Assembly: GCA_044233495.1 (NCBI GenBank)
Contig: JBIIJX010000086.1
Location: 1-9,776, forward strand
Reading direction: 5' to 3'
DNA length: 9,776 nt
Origin: UBA10649 sp044233495
Lineage (GTDB): Bacteria; Actinomycetota; Actinomycetes; S36-B12
Shown here: positions 6,081-9,776 of the stretch, piece by piece
Layout of the letters: each line of letters starts with the position of its first letter
Numbering within the stretch: the first letter of the stretch is position 1
The notes under the pieces: model-generated
The model's database searches: none
The model's input: only the letters and a program-made list of their open reading frames with translations
What the model was told of the DNA's origin: nothing
Program-made: the position numbers and the translations under genes

Positions 6081-6928
6081 GCCTCCAGCCTGACCTCGAT
6101 CAGCCCGCCACCGACTCCGGTGGCGGGCTGATCCGTCTGCGCCTGCGGATCGCGTACGACGGCCGCGACTTCCATGGCTGGGCGGCGCAGCCGGAGCAGA
6201 TGGGCCTGCGCACCGTCCAGGCGGAGATGCAGCGGGTGCTCTCCCACCTCTTCCGCCAGCCGGTCGAGCTCCAGTGCGCGGGGCGTACGGATGCCGGGGT
6301 GCATGCCCGAGGCCAGGTTGCCCATATGGACGTCGCCGCGTGGCCGGATGACGTCGACGTGCGTCGGGTCAATCGTGCGATGCCCGACGACGTGCGAGTC
6401 ATCGACATGGAGCAGGTCTCGTCGGATTTCGACGCGCGCTTCGGGGCGATCTGGCGCCGATACACCTACCGCGTCAACGATGATCCCCGGGGCCCCGATC
6501 CGCTGAACAGGGAGCAGATCCTTCCGCACCACAGGCCCCTGGACCTCGATGCGATGAACACGGCCGCCGCGGCACTCCTCGGCGAGCACGACTTCGCGCC
6601 CTTCTGCAAGCAGCGGGAGTTCGCGAGCACCATTCGGACCCTGCAGCGCCTGGACTGGAGCCGAGACGACGCCGGCTCGGCGGTCATGACGGTGCAGGCG
6701 GATGCGTTCTGCCACTCCATGGTGCGTGCCCTGGTCGGAGTCATGCTGCCGGTGGGGGAGGGCCGGCGGCCGGTCACGTGGCCCGGTGAGGTGCTCGCCA
6801 GAGGGGACAAGGACTCTGCCGTTACGGTCATGCCCGCTTTCCCTCTCGTGCTCGAGGAGGTCGGCTACCCGCCGGAAGCCGAGCTTGCTGCGCGGCAGCG
6901 TGAGACCCGAAGCCTGCGAACGCTGTGA
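6077..6928 (+). CDS. truA: tRNA pseudouridine(38-40) synthase TruA, probable CTG start
   Basis: Isomerises uridines 38-40 in the anticodon arm of tRNAs. From the CTG at 6077 the product is 283 residues. It shows the opening strand RLRLRIAYDGRDFHGW (residues 20-35), the catalytic Asp72 in CAGRTDAGVHA, RYTYRVNDDP, and motifs HDFAPFCK and FCHSMVRALVGVML near the active site. The first usual start codon, ATG at 6200 (residue 42), would delete the conserved first strand, so the gene must begin upstream at a CTG. The CTG at 6077 has a good ribosome binding site. CTG 6128, 6137 and 6143 are alternatives with poorer sites. M. tuberculosis TruA also has an N-terminal extension before RLRLDIAYDG. A 15-bp hairpin lies within residues 8-19. 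An ABC-F gene follows after 28 nt. Confidence 0.9.
   Translation: MSLQPDLDQPATDSGGGLIRLRLRIAYDGRDFHGWAAQPEQMGLRTVQAEMQRVLSHLFRQPVELQCAGRTDAGVHARGQVAHMDVAAWPDDVDVRRVNRAMPDDVRVIDMEQVSSDFDARFGAIWRRYTYRVNDDPRGPDPLNREQILPHHRPLDLDAMNTAAAALLGEHDFAPFCKQREFASTIRTLQRLDWSRDDAGSAVMTVQADAFCHSMVRALVGVMLPVGEGRRPVTWPGEVLARGDKDSAVTVMPAFPLVLEEVGYPPEAELAARQRETRSLRTL
6098..6133 (+). terminator. Perfect 15-bp hairpin after rplQ (terminator- or attenuator-like)
   Basis: GATCAGCCCGCCACC (6098-6112) and its exact reverse complement (6119-6133) flank the 6-nt loop GACTCC. It begins 18 nt after the rplQ stop, where an operon terminator is expected. There is no T-run after it (CGTCTGCGCC follows), so it may be a U-less terminator, a partial attenuator or a 3'-end stabilising structure. 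It falls inside truA if that gene starts at 6077, so it may lower truA expression relative to the ribosomal genes. Confidence 0.6.
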
Positions 6929-6956
6929 GCTCGCCTGCCCGGGTGCGTCTGAACTG

Positions 6957-8618
6957 ATGGGCCACATCGACGTTGCGCATGTCACGTACTCGCTCCCGGA
7001 CGGGCGCGTGCTGCTCTCGGATGTGTCGTTCCGCGTGGGCGAGGGGCAGGTGGCGGCGCTCGTCGGTCCCAATGGCGCAGGCAAGACCACCTTGCTGCGC
7101 ATGATCGCGGGGGACATCCAGCCGGACGAGGGGGTGATCACCACGAGCGGGGCGGTGTCCGTCATGCGCCAGTTCATTGGGCAGGTCGACGATGGCACCC
7201 TGCGCGACCTGCTGCTCAGCGTCAGCCCGGCGGCGTTGTCTGTCGCTGCTGCGCGCGTGGACGATCTCGAACTCGCGCTGATGGAGTCGGAGGACGAGCG
7301 CATCCAGATGGCCTACGCCCAGGCGATCTCGGACTTCGCGGACGCCGGAGGCTATGACGCGGAGGTCCTGTGGGACGTCGTCACGACATCCGCACTGGGG
7401 CAGCCCTATGAGTTGGTGAAGTGGCGCCCCGTCAGCACCTTCTCCGGAGGAGAGCAGAAGCGCATCGTGCTCGAGCTGCTCCTTCGTGGTTCGAGCGAGG
7501 TGCTCATCCTCGATGAGCCGGACAACTATCTGGACGTCCCGGGCAAGGTGTGGCTCGAGGACCAGCTCCGGCAGACGCGCAAGACGGTCCTGCTCATCTC
7601 GCACGATCGCGAGCTCCTCGACCGCGCAGCGACCTCCGTGGTGGCCCTCGAACTCGGCGCAGCCGGCAATACCGTCTGGGTCCACGGAGAGCGATTCGGC
7701 ACCTTCGCCGAAGCTCGCGCCGATCGCTTCTCGCGGCTTGAGGAGCTGCGGCGGCGCTGGGATGAGGAGCACGTCAAGCTTCGCGAGAACATGATCAGGC
7801 TGCGTGAGAAGGCGAAGTTCAACGATGGGATGTCCTCGCGCTACCAGGCGGCTGTGACGCGCCTGGCCAAGTTCGAGGAGGCCGGTCCGCCCACCGCGAT
7901 CCCGCGCGAGCAGAAGGTCACCATGCGACTGACGGGCGGTCGCACGGCGAAGCGCGCGATCGTGGCCGAGTGCCTCACGCTCACCGGGCTCACGCAGCCC
8001 TTCGATGCGGAGGTGTGGTTCGGAGAGCGCGTCGCAGTCCTCGGGGCGAACGGCTCGGGCAAGTCGCACCTGCTTCGCCTGCTCGCGCTGGGCGGCTCGG
8101 ATCCGGACGTCGAGCACCAGCCGGTCGGCTCCGTCGCCATCCCCGCGGTGGCCCACACCGGCACGGTTCGCCTGGGCTCGCGGGTGCGACCGGGCTGGTT
8201 CGCCCAGACGCATCTTCGGCCCGATCTCGAGGGTCGGACCCTGCTGGAGATCCTCCATCGCGGCGACGGCCACCGCGACGGCATGCCGCGCGAGATCGCC
8301 GCCCGCGCGCTCGATCGGTACGAGCTTTCCGCGGCGGCCGAGCAGCGATTCGAGTCGCTCTCCGGTGGCCAGCAGGCACGTTTCCAGATCCTGCTCCTCG
8401 AACTCTCCGGTGCGACGCTCCTGCTCCTCGACGAGCCCACCGACAACCTCGATCTCGAGAGCGCCGATGCTCTCCAGGTCGGGCTCGACGCCTTCGAGGG
8501 CACCGTCGTGGCCGTCACCCACGACCGGTGGTTCGCCCGTGGCTTCGACCGCTTCCTCGTCTTCCGTGCCGACGGCCGCGTCGAGGAGGCACCCGAGGCG
8601 CGCTGGGACAACGGCTAG
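6957..8618 (+). CDS. ABC-F family ATPase (two ATP-binding domains, no membrane part)
   Basis: Soluble twin-cassette ATPase of the ABC-F class. Characterised members bind the ribosomal E site and regulate translation or protect against antibiotics. The product is 553 residues. Domain 1 has Walker A GPNGAGKTT (37-45), signature SGGEQ (163-167), Walker B with DEPDNYLD (186-193) and H-loop His216. Domain 2 has Walker A GANGSGKS (363-370), signature SGGQQ (469-473), LLDEPTDNLD (490-499) and His522. The charged linker between them (about 245-340, RRRWDEEHVKLRENMIRLREKAK) corresponds to the tRNA-contacting region of ABC-F proteins. Both active sites look intact. DEPDNYLD replaces the usual DEPTNHLD and, as I recall, recurs in an actinobacterial subgroup. 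It starts at the ATG at 6957; no clear Shine-Dalgarno is seen, and coupling to truA (28 nt) is likely. Whether it gives drug resistance cannot be told. Confidence 0.9.
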   Translation: MGHIDVAHVTYSLPDGRVLLSDVSFRVGEGQVAALVGPNGAGKTTLLRMIAGDIQPDEGVITTSGAVSVMRQFIGQVDDGTLRDLLLSVSPAALSVAAARVDDLELALMESEDERIQMAYAQAISDFADAGGYDAEVLWDVVTTSALGQPYELVKWRPVSTFSGGEQKRIVLELLLRGSSEVLILDEPDNYLDVPGKVWLEDQLRQTRKTVLLISHDRELLDRAATSVVALELGAAGNTVWVHGERFGTFAEARADRFSRLEELRRRWDEEHVKLRENMIRLREKAKFNDGMSSRYQAAVTRLAKFEEAGPPTAIPREQKVTMRLTGGRTAKRAIVAECLTLTGLTQPFDAEVWFGERVAVLGANGSGKSHLLRLLALGGSDPDVEHQPVGSVAIPAVAHTGTVRLGSRVRPGWFAQTHLRPDLEGRTLLEILHRGDGHRDGMPREIAARALDRYELSAAAEQRFESLSGGQQARFQILLLELSGATLLLLDEPTDNLDLESADALQVGLDAFEGTVVAVTHDRWFARGFDRFLVFRADGRVEEAPEARWDNG

Positions 8619-9007
8619 GAGGCCAGTGGGACGCCGAACATCTCGGCGATGGCCGCCTGACGGGTGTCGAGGGTGATCAGCGGCAGGTCGTTCCGCAGGG
8701 CAACAGCGATGGTCATGCAGGCGACATGGCTCGTAGGCACCATGCCCCGGCGTCCGGCGGCTCTGTAGATGGTGGCGGCTCCCTCGAAATCCGACGCGGC
8801 GTCGAACGGTACGTACGGTCCACGCGTCACGAATGCCCGCGTCGCACGTATCTCCTGCTCGTTCCTCACGCCCGACAACACCTCCATGAGCACGGGGTCG
8901 GTGTGGGCCACGGGGGAGTCGGCCTGGATCTGGCGGCGGATCCAGGAGTCGGGATCCCGCAGTGCGGCGATCCAGATCGAGGAGTCAGCGAGCGGGGTCG
9001 TCGTCAT
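8615..9007 (-). CDS. vapC: VapC-like PIN-domain toxin, active site altered
   Basis: VapC toxins are Mg-dependent ribonucleases that cut tRNA or rRNA and are held inactive by VapB. The 130-residue product fits the family. It has Asp8 in PLADSSIWI and Glu42 in TDPVLMEVLSGV, the first two PIN acidic residues. In the usual C-terminal motif DC-IAAVALR the Asp is Ala96 (HVACMTIAVALR, codon GCC). In the usual D-x-D-F only the first Asp (Asp114, LDTR) remains, and Arg116 replaces the second. The toxin may therefore be weak or dead. Its ATG overlaps the end of vapB by 23 nt. Its TAG stop shares CTAG with the stop of the ABC-F gene on the other strand. Confidence 0.85.
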   Translation of the reverse strand: MTTTPLADSSIWIAALRDPDSWIRRQIQADSPVAHTDPVLMEVLSGVRNEQEIRATRAFVTRGPYVPFDAASDFEGAATIYRAAGRRGMVPTSHVACMTIAVALRNDLPLITLDTRQAAIAEMFGVPLAS

Positions 9008-9212
9008 GGTCGCGGTCGTCTGTGAACCGGGCCTCCGGCACCTCGAATTCCGGCATCGAGCCGCACATGGCCAGCGCCTCCTCCTTGGTCAACGGCTGGC
9101 CCACGAGGTGGCGAAGGGCGTAGTCGACCGCCTCCCGCTTGGTCCTGAGGTGATAGCGCGCCATGGCCGCCTCGACCAGTCCATCGTCGATGTCGATGTT
9201 CGTCCGGGACAC
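8985..9212 (-). CDS. vapB: VapB-type antitoxin (ribbon-helix-helix)
   Basis: Antitoxin and autorepressor of the pair. From the GTG at 9212 it is 75 residues. It begins with SRTNIDIDDGLVEAAMARY and continues LRTKREAVDYALRHLVG, the typical VapB DNA-binding ribbon-helix-helix opening. The C-terminal half (KEEALAMCGSMPEFEV, then an Asp-rich end) would wrap the toxin. I chose GTG 9212 because family members commonly start at M-S/T-RTNIDID; the in-frame ATG at 9233 would add seven odd residues and lies inside the operator. Neither start has a Shine-Dalgarno, but a TATCCT box 7 nt upstream of the GTG suggests a leaderless message. The coding end overlaps vapC by 23 nt, so the two are co-translated. 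Confidence 0.85.
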   Translation of the reverse strand: MSRTNIDIDDGLVEAAMARYHLRTKREAVDYALRHLVGQPLTKEEALAMCGSMPEFEVPEARFTDDRDHDDDPAR

Positions 9213-9219
9213 GGGAGCA

Positions 9220-9225
9220 AGGATA
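9220..9225 (-). promoter_or_regulatory. Probable -10 box of vapBC (leaderless transcript)
   Basis: On the minus strand, TATCCT (9225 down to 9220) is followed by 7 nt and then the vapB GTG, so transcription would start at or next to the first base of the start codon. Leaderless messages are common in actinobacteria. The -35 is weak (GATGGC at 17 nt). TATACA at 9242-9237 is an alternative -10. Confidence 0.45.
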
Positions 9226-9241
9226 CACCTCATTGGTGTAT
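9223..9241. promoter_or_regulatory. Palindromic operator upstream of vapBC
   Basis: ATACACC (9223-9229) and GGTGTAT (9235-9241) form a perfect 7-bp inverted repeat around TCATT. It overlaps the vapB -10 box and the spacer region, the position expected for binding of a VapB ribbon-helix-helix dimer of dimers and autorepression. That VapB binds it is inferred from the family. Confidence 0.65.
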
Positions 9242-9343
9242 AGCCATCTGCTGCCGAGGGAGCCCGATGGACAGGTGAACTCATCGCAGGCAAGGGCCGC
9301 AACAGCGGTGAGGCGCCTGCGCATCTGCCGCAGGACCCCGGAT

Positions 9344-9373
9344 TTGGCCGGGGGGAGAGCACCCCGATAGCCT
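9344..9373 (+). promoter_or_regulatory. Probable rplM promoter, sister of the infA promoter
   Basis: A -35-like TTGGCC (9344-9349), an 18-nt spacer and a -10-like TAGCCT (9368-9373) predict a start near 9380 and a leader of about 130 nt. The block CCGGATTTGGCCGGGGG (9338-9354) matches CCGGATTTTGTCGGGGG upstream of infA at 15 of 17 positions, with the -10 box offset by one base. Confidence 0.55.
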
Positions 9374-9387
9374 TGGGCGCTGCTGTC

Positions 9388-9456
9388 GACACGGCGGCCT
9401 GGGGCCAGGGATGGCTTCCAGTACGGCACCCATCCGCTCGCGGCCTCGGCCGTGTC
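9388..9456 (+). promoter_or_regulatory. Structured rplM leader
   Basis: GACACGGC (9388-9395) pairs perfectly with GCCGTGTC (9449-9456). GGCC (9396-9399) then pairs with GGCC (9442-9445) after a TCG bulge. Inside lies a second hairpin, GGATGG (9409-9414) with CCATCC (9430-9435). L13 represses its own rplM-rpsI message in E. coli, and L13 leaders are described in Firmicutes; a similar role here is inferred, and no named RNA family is recognised. Confidence 0.5.
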
Positions 9457-9508
9457 CGGAGGGTGGGCAGAATCCACGTCCCTACGAGTGAGAGACAGGT
9501 GCGGCTCC

Positions 9509-9776
9509 ATGCGCACGTATTCCCCCAAGGCGGGCGACAACACCCCCGTCTGGCACGTCATCGACGCCACTGACGTCGTCCTGGGCCGTCTGGCCTCCCA
9601 TGTCGCGCAGCTCCTGCGTGGCAAGCACAAGCCGACCTTCGCTCCTCACATGGACATGGGCGACTTCGTGATCGTGATCAACTCTGACAAGGTGGCGCTC
9701 ACCGGCGCCAAGCGCGAGCAGAAGATGGCCTATCGGCACTCCGGCCAGCCCGGCGGCCTCACCGCCACCTCGTATG
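9509..9776 (+). CDS. rplM: 50S ribosomal protein L13, N-terminal part (3' end outside window)
   Basis: Early-assembly large-subunit protein bound to 23S rRNA. The first 89 codons are present, of about 147 in the family. MRTYSPKAGDNTPVWHVIDA, VVLGRLASHVAQLLRGKHKP and FVIVINSDKVALTGAKREQK are all diagnostic, and the last readable residues are GGLTATSY. The ATG at 9509 has a weak AGGTG (9497-9501) 7 nt upstream. It has its own promoter and structured leader. rpsI would be expected immediately downstream. Confidence 0.97.
   Translation, partial: MRTYSPKAGDNTPVWHVIDATDVVLGRLASHVAQLLRGKHKPTFAPHMDMGDFVIVINSDKVALTGAKREQKMAYRHSGQPGGLTATSY

Larger units (their letters stand above)
9234..9508. other. 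Divergent vapB-rplM intergenic region
   Basis: This gap of about 275 bases contains no convincing gene. It holds the upper arm of the vapBC operator, an undistinguished stretch (9245-9335), the rplM promoter (9344-9373), the structured rplM leader (9388-9456) and a weak AGGTG ribosome binding site (9497-9501). A 66-codon plus-strand open frame from 9373 runs through it into rplM out of frame and looks non-coding. Confidence 0.6.

Noticed and set aside
6200..6202. ATG 6200 as the start of truA
   Set aside because: It would remove the conserved first strand and the GRDFHGW motif that are plainly encoded upstream in the same frame.
6702..6956. In-frame extension of the ABC-F protein back into truA
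   Set aside because: It overlaps the truA coding region in another frame, and the homologous sequence begins at MGHIDVAHVTY.
6828..8522. Long minus-strand frames opposite truA and the ABC-F gene (also 5774-7303)
   Set aside because: The plus-strand proteins have complete catalytic motifs; the antisense products show no recognisable domain.
9373..9573. Small plus-strand frame in the vapB-rplM gap
   Set aside because: It runs into rplM in a different frame, is Arg/His/Gly-rich as expected of non-coding GC-rich DNA, and overlaps the predicted leader.
1..9776. CRISPR arrays, tRNA or rRNA genes, insertion sequences, prophage genes
   Set aside because: I looked for regularly spaced repeats, cloverleaf-like segments, transposase motifs and flanking direct repeats around the sulfotransferase gene and vapBC, and saw none.

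Overview
This is high-GC (roughly two-thirds G+C by eye) chromosomal DNA from an actinobacterium (Actinomycetota). That call rests on the gene order adk-map-infA-rpmJ-rpsM-rpsK-rpsD-rpoA-rplQ-truA followed by rplM, on the short-LID adenylate kinase, on the Cys-containing zinc forms of L36 and S4, and on an L17 with a long Ala/Glu/Asp tail. The genus cannot be told from the sequence alone. The window is the downstream end of the large ribosomal-protein supercluster. Both ends are cut: adk lacks its 5' part and rplM lacks its 3' part.

Left block (1-2179, plus strand): the end of adk, map 3 nt later, and then, after a 70-nt gap, a PAPS-dependent sulfotransferase-like gene whose motifs resemble tyrosylprotein sulfotransferases. 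This last gene is an unexpected passenger, because map is usually followed directly by infA.

Central block (2201-6080): a likely promoter and a structured leader precede infA. Then come rpmJ, a 189-nt gap with three candidate hairpins, and rpsM-rpsK-rpsD-rpoA-rplQ. These encode initiation factor 1, ribosomal proteins L36, S13, S11, S4 and L17, and the RNA polymerase alpha subunit. This is the classical alpha operon, in which translation and transcription parts are co-expressed and in which S4 is the known autoregulator in E. coli.

Right block (6077-9776): truA (tRNA pseudouridine synthase) appears to start at a CTG that overlaps the rplQ stop as CTGA. A perfect 15-bp hairpin lies inside its first codons. 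An ABC-F ATPase follows 28 nt downstream. A VapBC toxin-antitoxin pair lies on the minus strand; vapC ends tail-to-tail with the ABC-F gene on a shared CTAG, and vapB starts beside a palindromic operator. Finally comes a divergent region carrying a promoter that closely resembles the infA promoter, a structured leader, and the first 89 codons of rplM (L13).

I see no CRISPR array, tRNA, rRNA, insertion sequence or prophage gene. The most interesting signals are regulatory (the twin promoter motif, three structured leaders, the CTG start with an internal hairpin) and the altered active site of VapC. No entirely new multigene system is evident.
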